Counted from the stretch's first letter, positions 1-7,657 are shown. The stretch: 64,000 nt of DNA from Sporomusa sp. KB1 (GCF_007830295.1 NZ_VLKC01000002.1:1459740-1523739), one strand, 5' to 3'. Numbers and translations: made by a program. Notes: generated by a model not told the origin, from the sequence alone.

Positions 1-477
1 AGCGTGCCGTTCCGACCAATTACTGCGTAAATTAACGATTGCAAAACGTTCATCCAAAAGGGGGGCCAGCGCATGATGCCCAGCTTTTTAAACCAGTTCG
101 ACAATAAACCGGCGTAAAGCCATATTGAGTATCTCCCCTTCCCATCGCCCATAAAGCCATTCTGTAGCCGTTTTTCCTTGAATCCGGTTTGCCTCGCGAA
201 TCCTTTGTGTATATGGTAGAAAGTAGACAATAACAGACTTGGCACCTGATAGCCATTCAGTAGGATTCATGTGGTGAAGTCCGATAATATCCGGCTGTTT
301 AAATGTTTCCCATAATGCATCGGTAGCGCTGGCAACCCCGATCAACGGCAACTCCCAGATCTGCATCCTGTCAGAGGAAGTGGGCGGAGTCGAAATCATT
401 TCCGGATTTTCCACTATATTTTTCGGGTTGGTTAAAACGAAATCGTTGACTTTTTCCTGGATATCCTGTAATAGCAT
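1..477 (-). pseudogene. QueG-like iron-sulfur reductase family gene, interrupted and cut by the window edge
   Basis: The first 129 residues resemble the N-terminal part of epoxyqueuosine-reductase-like (QueG-type) 4Fe-4S proteins. They end at a TAA at 88-90. The same frame continues after this stop to the window edge and carries SNWSERHA, a motif typical of this family, so the TAA is a nonsense mutation and not the natural end. A good AGGAGG lies 6 bases before the ATG at 477. The cobalamin and 4Fe-4S part would lie outside the window. The function is inferred from family resemblance only; many such proteins are QueG paralogs with no proven queuosine role. Confidence 0.6.
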
Positions 478-509
478 AACAGCTCCTCCTTTCCAATTAT
501 AGCAACGGT

Positions 510-731
510 TTATTCCTCCATGCAGCCAATTTTATCTATTATTACTGCATACCTGGCTGCAATCTCCGTAACGTTAATTCCCGGGTTTCTGCCAATCATG
601 TCCACCATGTGAATTTCAGAGGTGTGTAACACCTCTGAAATTCCAAAATCGCGCGGTTCCGTCATAAGAGAAGACACTTTATTAATAATGCGTATCATAA
701 TTTCATGAACAGTTTTGCTTTGGCTGTGCAT
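510..731 (-). pseudogene. Truncated MarR-family regulator
   Basis: The 73-residue frame matches the N-terminal dimerisation helix and the first part of the winged helix of MarR regulators (HMVDMIGRNPGINVTEIAARY). It then leaves the family pattern exactly where the recognition helix should begin and stops, so no complete DNA-binding domain is made. The start is an ATG with AAGGA 7 bases upstream. It sits just upstream of the broken QueG-like gene in the same direction, so the pair looks like a decayed regulator-target unit. The truncation could be a deletion or a frameshift; no good continuation was found downstream. Confidence 0.5.
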
Positions 732-862
732 TGTAATTCCTTCTTTCTGTGTAAGGATTGAGACCGTTTTTCGTCATTATCAATCATCCGCTTCTCTCGA
801 TCATTTTACCGCATATAACGATTTGGGGACATTTTACAAAATCATTGTTAAGATAAATCATC

Positions 863-1168
863 CTATCTCAGCTCAGCAATGGAAACCAGTTCCTCATAAA
901 GTTCCACTTGGGGTTTTTCACTAATTAAGCCATCCATTTTGCTGAATACATCCTGTAGGTATGGAGTATTCGAGTGCTGGTCTAACGTCTGCCGGTCTCT
1001 ATATTTTTCATAAAAGAAAAATTTCCCCGGAACGGACTGAGCAGAGTGTAATTTATATTCAATTACTCCAACCTCTTGGCTTACCTTGGGAAACAACGAC
1101 ATGAGAAGATTTTTTAATTCCTGTTCCTTCCCCGGTTTCGCCTGAATCACCGCTGTCAATACGATCAT
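863..1168 (-). CDS. Antibiotic biosynthesis monooxygenase (ABM) domain protein, YgiN-like
   Basis: This is a single ABM ferredoxin-like domain of about 100 residues, the usual size of YgiN-type quinol monooxygenases and related stand-alone enzymes. Visible family features are the first strand MIVLTAVIQAKPGKEQEL, the F-Y-E-K-Y strand in the middle and the HSNTPYLQ segment. The ATG at 1168 was chosen because AGGAGG lies 6 bases upstream of it; an ATG two codons earlier abuts the Shine-Dalgarno. The substrate cannot be told from sequence. Relatives act on quinols or are heme-degrading enzymes, but no heme-specific motif was seen. Confidence 0.75.
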   Translation of the reverse strand: MIVLTAVIQAKPGKEQELKNLLMSLFPKVSQEVGVIEYKLHSAQSVPGKFFFYEKYRDRQTLDQHSNTPYLQDVFSKMDGLISEKPQVELYEELVSIAELR

Positions 1169-1485
1169 CTTCATCCTCCTTTTTATTCATTTTTAATATA
1201 ACCCATAATTAAAAACTCTAGGTTTAATTATATTGTATACCAGGTAAACAACATGTGTCAAATAATTATTTTGCCCCGCCACCCCCTGCCGTTTTTTGCC
1301 GCCTGGCGCGTTCGCTGTCCACCTTGGTGTCAAGGCTGAGCGGCGCGCCTTTGGCCCGGGGGCAGTCCCGCTGCGCCTCCCTAGCAGACTGCGAACCAGG
1401 CTCTTAGCCAGAAAAAAATAGTATTACCATCAGTAACACTTTGCTCTCTTCCCCATATCCTATAGCAGAGGGTTAAAAATTAGAT
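1169..1485. other. Intergenic region, no gene seen
   Basis: No plausible reading frame was seen. Bases 1275-1400 are clearly more GC-rich than the flanks and may be foreign or relic DNA. The segment 1190-1260 is AT-rich and could hold the promoter of the ABM gene. Confidence 0.4.
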
Positions 1486-1570
1486 GTTAGCTGACGCTAA
1501 CCGTTTTTTTCACACTGGATGTTAGCTGCTGCTAACCTTTTCTTATCCACTCGTGTTAGTCGAAACTAAC
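1486..1570 (+). promoter_or_regulatory. Three operator-like palindromes upstream of feoAB
   Basis: Three 16-bp inverted repeats lie at 1486-1501 (GTTAGCTGACGCTAAC), 1521-1536 (GTTAGCTGCTGCTAAC) and 1555-1570 (GTTAGTCGAAACTAAC). Their centres are 35 and 34 bp apart. The half-site TTAG/CTAA is the core of DtxR/IdeR/MntR-type operators, and a DtxR-family gene lies directly downstream of feoB. The inference is iron-dependent repression of feoAB by that protein through cooperative binding. Confidence 0.7.
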
Positions 1571-1617
1571 CTATTAAGCACAGTACTTATTTCAGCAAAT
1601 AGCAAGGAGGTTATTGT

Positions 1618-1866
1618 ATGCATGTCCCTGATAAATTATCTTCTTTGGCAGACCTTACGGTAGGCACTACCGGTAGAATATCGTCAGTAGAACTGGATGG
1701 GTTACTCAGAAGACGAGTGCTGGACTTAGGCCTGGTACCAGGAACGCAAGTAGAATGTATCCGCAAAAGTCCGGTTGGTGACCCCATTGCGTTTCGCGTG
1801 CGGAATACGACCATTGCACTACGCAGTGATGACGCTAGCTTGATTAAAGTATACCCGATGGAATAG
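1618..1866 (+). CDS. feoA: Ferrous iron transport protein A
   Basis: FeoA is a small cytosolic SH3-like (beta-barrel) accessory protein of the FeoB ferrous iron channel. The 82 residues match the usual length (75-85) and show the conserved LDLGLVPGTQVE turn and the ending with FRVRNTTIALRSDDA. AGGAGG at 1605-1610 lies 7 bases before the ATG. It is followed after 15 bases by the FeoB GTPase gene. Expression is probably controlled by the palindromes at 1486-1570. Iron uptake under anoxic conditions is the expected role. Confidence 0.93.
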   Translation: MHVPDKLSSLADLTVGTTGRISSVELDGLLRRRVLDLGLVPGTQVECIRKSPVGDPIAFRVRNTTIALRSDDASLIKVYPME

Positions 1867-1881
1867 TGGAGGCGAATAACA

Positions 1882-2661
1882 TTGAATATGCAAGTGAAAA
1901 ACCGCGGCCGAGTACTGCGTGAACATTTTGGTATAGCCGCTGCGCCAGGGCAATATGTAATCGCTCTGGCCGGCAACCCCAATGTTGGCAAAAGCACCGT
2001 CTTTAACGCATTAACAGGTCTGCGCCAGCACACCGGCAACTGGCCGGGCAAGACGGTAGATAACGCCCAGGGTACTTTTACTTATCAGAAAAAACCTTTC
2101 CTACTGGTTGACCTGCCGGGAACCTATTCAATACTGGCCCACACAGTGGAAGAACAAGTAGCCCGTGATTTTATCTGCTTTGGTCAGCCGGACGTAACCC
2201 TTGTAGTGCTGGATGCCACCTGCCTGGAACGTAATTTAAACCTGGCTCTGCAAGTGATGGAAATTACCCCCCATGTTGTGGTCTGTGTCAATCTCATGGA
2301 TGAAGCCAGAAAGAAGAAGATTGCAATTGACGTTTCATCCTTGGAAAAGGAACTCGGCGTTCCTGTCGTGGCCACGGCTGCACGTAAAGGGGAGGGATTA
2401 GCTGCACTCAGGGAAACGCTCAATCAGGTCAGCACCGGGGTACGAAAAAGCAAACCACGGCAACTTGTCTATTCACCAGCCGTAGAAGAAGCCGTTGAGC
2501 AGCTGATGCCTACAGTTCAGCGCCTTATTGACCACAAACTCAATCCCCGCTGGGTGGCTCTCCGCTTATTGGATGGAGATAAGGCCTTTATTGAAAGTAT
2601 CAGCCGTCATTTAGAGCTCCAACTACAACCAAAAACATTGCAGGAGGTAGCAGCTCTATGA
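1882..2661 (+). CDS. feoB: FeoB GTPase part (cytosolic G domain), first half of split FeoB
   Basis: This 259-residue protein carries only the N-terminal G domain and helical GDI-like domain of FeoB. Visible motifs are G1 GNPNVGKS at residues 31-38, G3 DLPG at 77-80 and G4 NLMD at 137-140 (the family more often has NxxD). It has no membrane segment. It starts at TTG 1882 or ATG 1888 behind GGAGG. Its TGA overlaps the ATG of the membrane half by four bases (ATGA), so the two halves are probably translationally coupled. Full-length FeoB of most bacteria is one chain of about 650-770 residues; split FeoB is known in some Firmicutes. Confidence 0.9.
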   Translation: MNMQVKNRGRVLREHFGIAAAPGQYVIALAGNPNVGKSTVFNALTGLRQHTGNWPGKTVDNAQGTFTYQKKPFLLVDLPGTYSILAHTVEEQVARDFICFGQPDVTLVVLDATCLERNLNLALQVMEITPHVVVCVNLMDEARKKKIAIDVSSLEKELGVPVVATAARKGEGLAALRETLNQVSTGVRKSKPRQLVYSPAVEEAVEQLMPTVQRLIDHKLNPRWVALRLLDGDKAFIESISRHLELQLQPKTLQEVAAL

Positions 2662-4064
2662 GCGGAACAGTCAAACCCATGACAACGCTAGCTAATATCT
2701 GTGCTGAGGCGGATAAAATTCGCCTCAGTTCGGATAATACCCTGGGAGACACTATTGTATCTGACATTTACGCCAACGCGGAGCAGATTGCGCGCAAAGT
2801 GGTTACTCATAAGAAACAGGAGCAATCCTCCTGGGATACCCGGCTAGATGACATACTCACCTCTCGCCTGTTTGGTTACCCGATTATGCTGGCCCTATTA
2901 GGTACCATCTTCTGGCTAACCATCGAAGGAGCCAATGTGCCTTCCGGCATGATCGCCGATGTACTGTTCGTTTTTCAAGATCAGCTCACCGAATGGTTTA
3001 CACTGGCAGGGGCTCCTGCTTGGCTGCATGGAGTTCTCGTTTTAGGGCTTTATCGGTCTCTGGCCTGGGTTGTATCGGTTATGCTGCCGCCTATGGCCAT
3101 CTTCTTTCCGCTATTTACCCTGCTGGAAGACCTCGGTTATTTGCCGCGAGTGGCCTTTAACATGGATAGTCTCTTCAAAAGCTGCAGGGCTTGCGGCAAG
3201 CAAGCATTGACGATGTGTATGGGGTTTGGCTGCAACGCTGCCGGTATCGTGTCCTGCCGAATTATTGATTCGCCGCGTGAACGGCTCATCGCCATGCTTA
3301 CCAACAACTTTGTTCCCTGTAATGGGCGTTTTCCCACCCTGATCGCGATTGCTAGCATTTTTGTCGGCGGAGCATTCGCGGCTGAATATGAGACAGTTGT
3401 TGCCTCACTGGTCATCACTACCATTGTCTTACTCGGCATCGCCACTACCTTCGCAGTATCCTGGCTGCTATCTCATACCATCTTGAAGGGCGAACCCTCT
3501 TCTCTGGTATTAGAACTGCCGCCTTACCGTCCGCCGCAGATTGGCGCAATTATCTATCGCTCGCTGATTGACCGCACGCTCTTTGTATTAAAGCGGGCCG
3601 TAATCATGGCAGCTCCCGCTGGTGCCATCACCTGGATACTTGGTAATGTTTACATAGGAGACATGAGTATCCTTGGCCATCTTGCCGGCTGGCTACAGCC
3701 GCTTGGCTATGCAATCGGACTGGATGGGTTCATTCTTCTAGCCTTTATTCTCGGCCTGCCCGCTAACGAGATTGTTGTCCCCATCCTGCTTATGAGTTAT
3801 ATGTCCACAGGTCAAATGATTGAGCTTGATAGCTTGGATGAACTCCGGCAAGTGTTACTTGATCACGGCTGGACCTGGCTCACTGCCGTCTGTTCGATGC
3901 TCTTTTGCCTGCTGCATTGGCCATGTACGACCACACTGCTTTCCGCATACAAGGAATCAGGAAGCATTAAATGGACTTTCCTCTCTTTCCTCATCCCGAC
4001 CCTTATCGCTTTTGCTGTCTGTTTTGTCGTAGCGCAAACGGCCAGATGCCTCGGCCTTGCCTAA
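2658..4064 (+). CDS. feoB: FeoB membrane part (gate domains), second half of split FeoB
   Basis: The 468 residues correspond to the FeoB transmembrane channel. A short soluble N-terminus leads into LTSRLFGYPIML near residue 68, the conserved entry to the first membrane helix. The Gate motif MGFGCN is at 188-193, followed by the FVPCNGRFPTL segment with the second conserved cysteine at 221; about ten hydrophobic segments follow. It has its own Shine-Dalgarno (AGGAGG at 2642-2647). Together with the G-domain protein it would import Fe2+ across the cytoplasmic membrane. It is convergent with the DtxR-family gene. Confidence 0.9.
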   Translation: MSGTVKPMTTLANICAEADKIRLSSDNTLGDTIVSDIYANAEQIARKVVTHKKQEQSSWDTRLDDILTSRLFGYPIMLALLGTIFWLTIEGANVPSGMIADVLFVFQDQLTEWFTLAGAPAWLHGVLVLGLYRSLAWVVSVMLPPMAIFFPLFTLLEDLGYLPRVAFNMDSLFKSCRACGKQALTMCMGFGCNAAGIVSCRIIDSPRERLIAMLTNNFVPCNGRFPTLIAIASIFVGGAFAAEYETVVASLVITTIVLLGIATTFAVSWLLSHTILKGEPSSLVLELPPYRPPQIGAIIYRSLIDRTLFVLKRAVIMAAPAGAITWILGNVYIGDMSILGHLAGWLQPLGYAIGLDGFILLAFILGLPANEIVVPILLMSYMSTGQMIELDSLDELRQVLLDHGWTWLTAVCSMLFCLLHWPCTTTLLSAYKESGSIKWTFLSFLIPTLIAFAVCFVVAQTARCLGLA

Positions 4065-4091
4065 AAGCTAACAGGGGCTACCCGCCCTTGT

Positions 4092-4523
4092 TTATCTCTC
4101 CTTATCTTTTTTTTTACTTTGCTGTACGTAATCAACAAACTGCTGGTAGGTTGTCGGATGTTCTTTCATGAAGACCATCAAATGTTGTATCGAAACGATG
4201 GTGGTTTTTGATAGGTAATGCTCCATAGCTTCAGCTTCTGCATCAACATCACAATCAGCACAGATTGTCCTGAGAAACTCTTGCAAAAGGGTATTTCTCT
4301 CTACCAGATATCCCCCTGTCTGTCTGCCCTTATCGGTCAGTCCGATCACGCCATACTTCTGATAGGTAATATAGCCGCCGGCGCGCAGTTTCCCCACCGC
4401 TTTTGTTACCGAGGGCAACTTTACATTTAGCTTGTGACTAATGTCCGTAACCCGCACTATATCGTGACTGACTGAAAACCTGTAGATTTCCTCTAAATAA
4501 TCTTCCAGGCTAGGCGACAGCAT
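4092..4523 (-). CDS. DtxR/MntR-family metal-dependent regulator
   Basis: The 143 residues show an N-terminal winged helix (LEDYLEEIYRFS, then VTDISHKLNVKLPSVTKAV as the recognition region, then GLTDKGRQ) and a dimerisation part with the acidic metal-ligand region including AEAMEHYLS. This is the layout of two-domain MntR/TroR-like members; the SH3 domain of DtxR/IdeR is missing. It is convergent with feoB, 28 bases away. It is the best candidate to bind the three palindromes before feoA. Whether iron or manganese is the effector cannot be decided from sequence; the location argues for Fe2+. Confidence 0.85.
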   Translation of the reverse strand: MLSPSLEDYLEEIYRFSVSHDIVRVTDISHKLNVKLPSVTKAVGKLRAGGYITYQKYGVIGLTDKGRQTGGYLVERNTLLQEFLRTICADCDVDAEAEAMEHYLSKTTIVSIQHLMVFMKEHPTTYQQFVDYVQQSKKKDKER

Positions 4524-4619
4524 AGGTTCACCCCCTAACCATCATTGACGCTTGTGAATATCATTCTCAGTTATTTTTAAAGCCTATTACATTCTATGCG
4601 GGCACATCGCGTGTTGTGT

Positions 4620-4700
4620 CTAGTAAAGGGAAAAAAATGTACGGACGGTCTTTTGGCTTCCCTTCGCTTTCACCTTAAAATAATACTCCCTCCCCCAAAA
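4620..4700 (-). pseudogene. Gene fragment repeated at 7.27 kb
   Basis: A short open stretch on the minus strand encodes YYFKVKAKGSQKTV near its end and stops at TAG 4620-4622. A similar DNA and peptide stretch (YYFKV then AKGSRKNV) occurs at 7250-7292, there with a stop inside. Both look like the tail of one unidentified family. No start or ribosome binding site is visible here. Confidence 0.3.
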
Positions 4701-4809
4701 AACAGTGTCTAAGGGTACCGACGAACGCCCTGCTAAAGTAGTAAAAGTTGTCTGTTTCGCAGACACAATACAGCGCAGACGCATATGAGGCTTTAAAAGA
4801 CAAATTTTA

Positions 4810-4841
4810 AAGACCTTCCGCTCTGGAAGGTCTTATTTTTG
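4810..4841 (+). terminator. Rho-independent terminator
   Basis: The stem AAGACCTTCC/GGAAGGTCTT with a 5-base loop is followed by ATTTTT on the plus strand. No plus-strand gene lies just upstream. A second small hairpin (GTCTG/CAGAC, 4750-4768) precedes it, so a short untranslated transcript from about 4.6-4.84 kb is possible but unproven. Confidence 0.6.
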
Positions 4842-4914
4842 TTGGCTTTATTGGATTAGAACAAGTATTTCGTCACGGTCGGCTAGCAGTTGGTAATTAT
4901 AGGTTCTATGTATA

Positions 4915-5226
4915 TTATCTATGTCTCATTTCCATTATTTCATGGATTGCTCTTTTATGGCGCTCATTTTCATTTTTCTGACGTTCACGCCAATGCTTCT
5001 TTGACTCAAACGGGTACCGCTTCATTTCTTTTTCATGGCGCTTGTTTTCTTCTTGTATTTTGTGGGCTCTTTCTCTTTCCCTGTCTCGTTGATGTTGGTC
5101 ATTTCGCTGTTCGAAACGAGGAGGATCCTCATGTCTTGGTGACGCGGCTGCTACCGATGAGAACATTCCAACTTGCATTAAGCCAAGCATGGAGTATATG
5201 ATTACTTTTTTCGCTGCAATTTTCAT
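4915..5226 (-). CDS. Small secreted charged protein (paralog of the gene at 58.7 kb)
   Basis: The ATG at 5226 gives 103 residues, with AAGGAAGT about 9 bases upstream. The N-terminus MKIAAKKVIIYSMLGLMQ is a signal peptide with a probable cut after SSVAAA. The mature part is a long polar helix very rich in Arg, Lys, Glu, His and Gln, with a RERERAHK-type pattern and a WRERQKNENERHKR stretch. The gene at 58719-59090 encodes the same signal peptide, the WRERQ.ENDRH motif and the same promoter layout. No function is known to me. An exported metal-binding, envelope-stress or periplasmic chaperone role (CpxP/Spy-like charge pattern) is speculation. Confidence 0.7.
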   Translation of the reverse strand: MKIAAKKVIIYSMLGLMQVGMFSSVAAASPRHEDPPRFEQRNDQHQRDRERERAHKIQEENKRHEKEMKRYPFESKKHWRERQKNENERHKRAIHEIMEMRHR

Positions 5227-5285
5227 ATGTACACTTCCTTTACAGTTTGGATGTCTAATCCATAATCTAATAATAGCCGCCATTA

Positions 5286-5303
5286 TTTAGAATTCATTTA
5301 GAA
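5286..5303 (-). promoter_or_regulatory. 11-bp-spaced direct repeats before the secreted-protein gene
   Basis: On the minus strand TTCTAAAtgaaTTCTAAA gives two identical heptamers with an 11-bp period, the classic spacing of OmpR/PhoB-type response regulator sites. The same pair occurs at 59148-59165 before the paralog, and the following bases down to a TATTAT-like -10 are also conserved. Control of both genes by one two-component system is inferred. Confidence 0.6.
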
Positions 5304-5312
5304 ACCATTGGA

Positions 5313-5347
5313 TAAAAATAATAAACCGCCTACCCGAAGGTAGACGG
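5313..5347 (-). terminator. Rho-independent terminator of the 34-residue protein gene
   Basis: On the minus strand CCGTCTACC-TTCG-GGTAGGCGG is followed by TTTATTATTTTT. It lies 68 bases after the stop of the small gene at 5416-5520. Confidence 0.75.
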
Positions 5348-5415
5348 CTACCGCACAACAAATTTGAACGGGCCGCACTTTAAATTAGTTGTGGGTTTAC
5401 TACGAGCAAACTATG

Positions 5416-5520
5416 TTAGCAAACCGTGCTACATTCATTATTGCAGCAGAAAAATAGTAAAAGTATTATAATGATGATTATAATACAGCTACTACTACCT
5501 CCGAAATTACCAAATCCCAT
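5416..5520 (-). CDS. 34-residue Gly/Ser, Ile/Leu and Cys-rich membrane microprotein
   Basis: The frame starts at ATG 5520 behind a strong AAGGAGG. It reads a glycine/serine-rich head (MGFGNFGGSSS), one very hydrophobic segment of isoleucine, leucine and phenylalanine, and a tail with five cysteines including a CC pair and ending STVC. The layout resembles the YjcZ-type tiny proteins of spore formers (MGxGxxGG head plus one membrane helix), but the cysteine tail is unusual. It has its own terminator. Coding is supported by the binding site, the terminator and the composition; function is unknown. Confidence 0.65.
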   Translation of the reverse strand: MGFGNFGGSSSCIIIIIIILLLFFCCNNECSTVC

Positions 5521-5601
5521 AAAGAATGCCTCCTTCATTACATAGTAGGGACATTACATACTATGCTATACAGGATAGGTTTGCTCCGGGAACATTATAA
5601 T

Positions 5602-5628
5602 AAAAAAATCGCACCCCGTAGGATGCGG
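5602..5628 (-). terminator. Rho-independent terminator
   Basis: On the minus strand CGCATCC-TACG-GGGTGCG is followed by ATTTTTTTA. It could end a long 3' untranslated region of the gene at 5859-6440 or a separate short RNA from 5.63-5.86 kb. Open frames crossing this hairpin were judged not to be genes. Confidence 0.7.
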
Positions 5629-5858
5629 TAATGTATATTCTCGTACTAGCTACTTGACTATCCTTAATATATGTTTTTTGTTTTCTAAGAGATAATCTCG
5701 CTCCAAAGCACATAAATCTTTGGACTGGTATGTTATCAGCTAAAACCAAAGAATACACCTCCAATTAAAAAGTCCGTCGGATTAATCGCCCCTACATATA
5801 CACCAAAGAAGTAGCTGTCGCGTAATACTTTGCACAGCATGTTTGCAGACAAAAAAGA

Positions 5859-6440
5859 CTAGCAGCCATTCAATTGATATATTATTCCGTTGGAAAAGTG
5901 ATCTGCCATCATCAATGCTTCCTTCTCAATCCGGCCAAAAGTAGAAATACTTTCGTCGTACTCGCTATTAAGTATCTCTACTGCTTCCTGTTTTGTTAGC
6001 GCTAGATGCTCATACCACATAGCCCGCATTTTTTTGACTTTCCAGTAAGGATTGACACACCTTAGAAAGCGCACGATCTCATCCGCGTTTTCATACCATC
6101 TTTTTTCTGCATTCGCTGCTGCCTTTGCATTACCAGCCTTCGCTGCCTTAACTAGTTCTGCAGCGATAACTAAGTGATCCCTTACTAAATCCTCAAATTC
6201 AGTTGCAATTTCTTTACCATAAAATCTGCAAAATTCCTTTCCGAAATCTGTTGCGTTCCGAAGTAGTCTATTCGTGGTCGCATTCAAATCAGGTGAATTG
6301 AATGCAATACCCAAGATTACCATCCTCGTCCAATACACGTGCTGTACCCATAGCAGGCGAAAACAATCTCTTATACGCATTTCCTCTTCGCTAGACAGAT
6401 ACCCTTCGCAACAATCTCCGGGACCTTCCCAATAATTCAT
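5859..6440 (-). CDS. Two-repeat helical-bundle protein of unknown function
   Basis: The 193 residues appear all-helical and contain two related halves. Each has an aromatic-His motif followed by a hydrophobic helix: LLWVQHVYWTRMVI near residue 30 and MWYEHLALTKQEAVEIL near residue 142. Similar short proteins are widespread in Firmicutes and sometimes mislabelled acetylglutamate kinase; nothing here looks like a kinase. AAGGGGGG precedes the ATG. The conserved His/Trp/Glu positions suggest a bound metal or ligand inside the bundle (inference). It stands alone, between terminators. Confidence 0.7.
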   Translation of the reverse strand: MNYWEGPGDCCEGYLSSEEEMRIRDCFRLLWVQHVYWTRMVILGIAFNSPDLNATTNRLLRNATDFGKEFCRFYGKEIATEFEDLVRDHLVIAAELVKAAKAGNAKAAANAEKRWYENADEIVRFLRCVNPYWKVKKMRAMWYEHLALTKQEAVEILNSEYDESISTFGRIEKEALMMADHFSNGIIYQLNGC

Positions 6441-6509
6441 GAATATATATCCCCCCTTTACTTATATTACATAGTATTCATCTATTTAAGTTGGAGTGAC
6501 ATATCGTAC

Positions 6510-6534
6510 AAAAAAGAGCCTAATCCATAGGCTT
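6510..6534 (-). terminator. Rho-independent terminator
   Basis: On the minus strand AAGCCTA-TGGAT-TAGGCT is followed by CTTTTTT. It lies about 110 bases beyond the end of the frameshifted zinc-finger-like gene at 6643-6854. Confidence 0.7.
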
Positions 6535-6642
6535 CATATCGTCTAAATAAACCCATGCGGCAGGCCCGCCGGAAAAACGCTCAATTTTTACTTAGCGTTG
6601 TTATATTAATCACTTACTATCACTAAAAAATCAAGGAGTTTG

Positions 6643-6854
6643 TTACTTAATTAGCTCTATTCGGTTAGACCTGTACTTGCCGCCACCATCCTTGTGACAA
6701 TTAGGACTTTCCTTCCCCATTAGCTCCCTGTAGTTCTCTCCCCTCGGTTGCCGCTTAATGTGATGCACCGCCTGCCAACCAGATAGGCTTCCGTCTGGCA
6801 GAGCAGCTTTGCTTCATCGCAAAAACGGCAGCCTTTTTGGTTGCAGTGAAGCAT
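6643..6854 (-). pseudogene. Small zinc-finger-like protein gene with a frameshift
   Basis: AGGAGG and an ATG at 6854 open a frame with CNQKGCRFCDEAKLLC, a clear four-cysteine knuckle. Near 6797-6800 the frame that keeps protein-like sequence changes by one base and continues with WQAVHHIKRQPRGENYRE and KESPNCHKDGGGKYRSN to TAA at 6643. Without the shift, translation ends at 6720 after 44 residues. The intact ancestor would be about 70 residues with Cys/His zinc ligands in both halves. Phage and mobile-element genomes carry similar small zinc proteins; no function is known. Confidence 0.5.
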
Positions 6855-6880
6855 GTTGTCACCTCCTGGATTGTGGCATG

Positions 6881-6900
6881 AAAAAAGAGCCCGAAGGCTC
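6881..6900 (-). terminator. Rho-independent terminator of the 32-residue protein gene
   Basis: On the minus strand GAGCC-TTCG-GGCTC is followed by TTTTTT; the stem begins in the stop codon of the gene at 6899-6997. The same hairpin sequence recurs at 7936-7955. Confidence 0.75.
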
Positions 6901-6997
6901 AATCATTTTTACGTTCATCCAAATATATAAGCGCATAACCCGTTATTGTGATTACTGTAAGCAACACTAATGCAACTATTGTAAAATAATACAGCAT
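6899..6997 (-). CDS. 32-residue single-helix membrane microprotein
   Basis: An ATG at 6997 with AAGGAG 8 bases upstream opens a 32-residue frame. It encodes one long hydrophobic segment (YYFTIVALVLLTVITITGYA) and a charged tail YLDERKND. The stop is fused to a strong terminator. The binding site, composition and terminator support translation. The function is unknown; such proteins often modulate a larger membrane partner. Confidence 0.6.
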   Translation of the reverse strand: MLYYFTIVALVLLTVITITGYALIYLDERKND

Positions 6998-7171
6998 GTC
7001 AGCGCTCCTTGCATATTTTTTATATTAAATATTATCAACTAATTATTAGAATTATATTATAATGTTTCTGGTAATTACCGCCAATGGCTTGGACATAACG
7101 CCGTTCGTGCCTTTCTTATACTCTATACATTCATCGCGTCGCCTATATTCAATGAACGTCCTGACCTTTTG

Positions 7172-7209
7172 AACAAAAATAAAAACAGATCACCCAATTA
7201 AGGATGACC
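7172..7209 (-). terminator. Rho-independent terminator
   Basis: On the minus strand GGTCATCC-TTAATT-GGGTGATC is followed by TGTTTTTATTTTTG. It would end the transcript of the two overlapping frames at 7274-7637. Confidence 0.6.
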
Positions 7210-7273
7210 GTTTGTGTATGATTTCAACTATTTTCGAAAGAAGAAACGGGACGTTCTTTCTGCTCCCCTTCGC

Positions 7274-7426
7274 TTACACCTTAAAATAATACTTTGATGA
7301 ATCCCGATTACTCTGGTTATTTCGTTGTGTTACTCCTACGATTTCTTTGATTTGTTTGATAATTTTATTACGTTATTCAATATCCAGACTTTGCAAAATT
7401 CCAATCGGTTGCCATTCAATATCCAT
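7274..7426 (-). pseudogene. Relic frame with an internal stop, coupled to the preceding gene
   Basis: The ATG at 7426 overlaps the end of the upstream frame. It reads MDIEWQPIGILQSLDIE and hits TAA at 7373-7375. The same frame continues as NKIIKQIKEIVGVTQR and YYFKV to TAA 7274. The tail matches the fragment at 4620-4700. It is most likely a decayed gene of unknown family; a genuine 17-residue product cannot be excluded. Confidence 0.35.
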
Positions 7427-7637
7427 GATACTCACCACCCAGTATTATTTCAAAGCCTGTTTTTTTGTTCATCATGCTGCCGCGTCTCCACTCCATAGGA
7501 GGGACAGCCGACTTCATACTGTCTCTACTCCAGGCTATACTTTGGCACTTGCCGTCTACAATACTAACCTTGCCAGCATTGCTTAACCCGCCTATTTGAT
7601 CCAGGCATGACCGGAAGTTACACTTGATTCGCTGCAT
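7416..7637 (-). CDS. Small hypothetical protein
   Basis: The 73 residues begin MQRIKCNFRSCLDQ behind a very good AAAGGAGGGA. Three cysteines (KC..C and GKC) give a weak resemblance to DUF1540-type small cysteine proteins. The rest, with two Met-Glu-Trp-like segments, is not recognised. A shared transcript with 7274-7426 is likely. Confidence rests mainly on the ribosome binding site. Confidence 0.4.
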   Translation of the reverse strand: MQRIKCNFRSCLDQIGGLSNAGKVSIVDGKCQSIAWSRDSMKSAVPPMEWRRGSMMNKKTGFEIILGGEYHGY

Positions 7638-7657
7638 TTTCTCCCTCCTTTGGGCAT

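Noticed and set aside
5561..5764. 67-codon frame starting at TTG
   Set aside because: It runs through a terminator (5602-5628) and its sequence is not protein-like. The GGAGG near its start is inside the supposed coding sequence.
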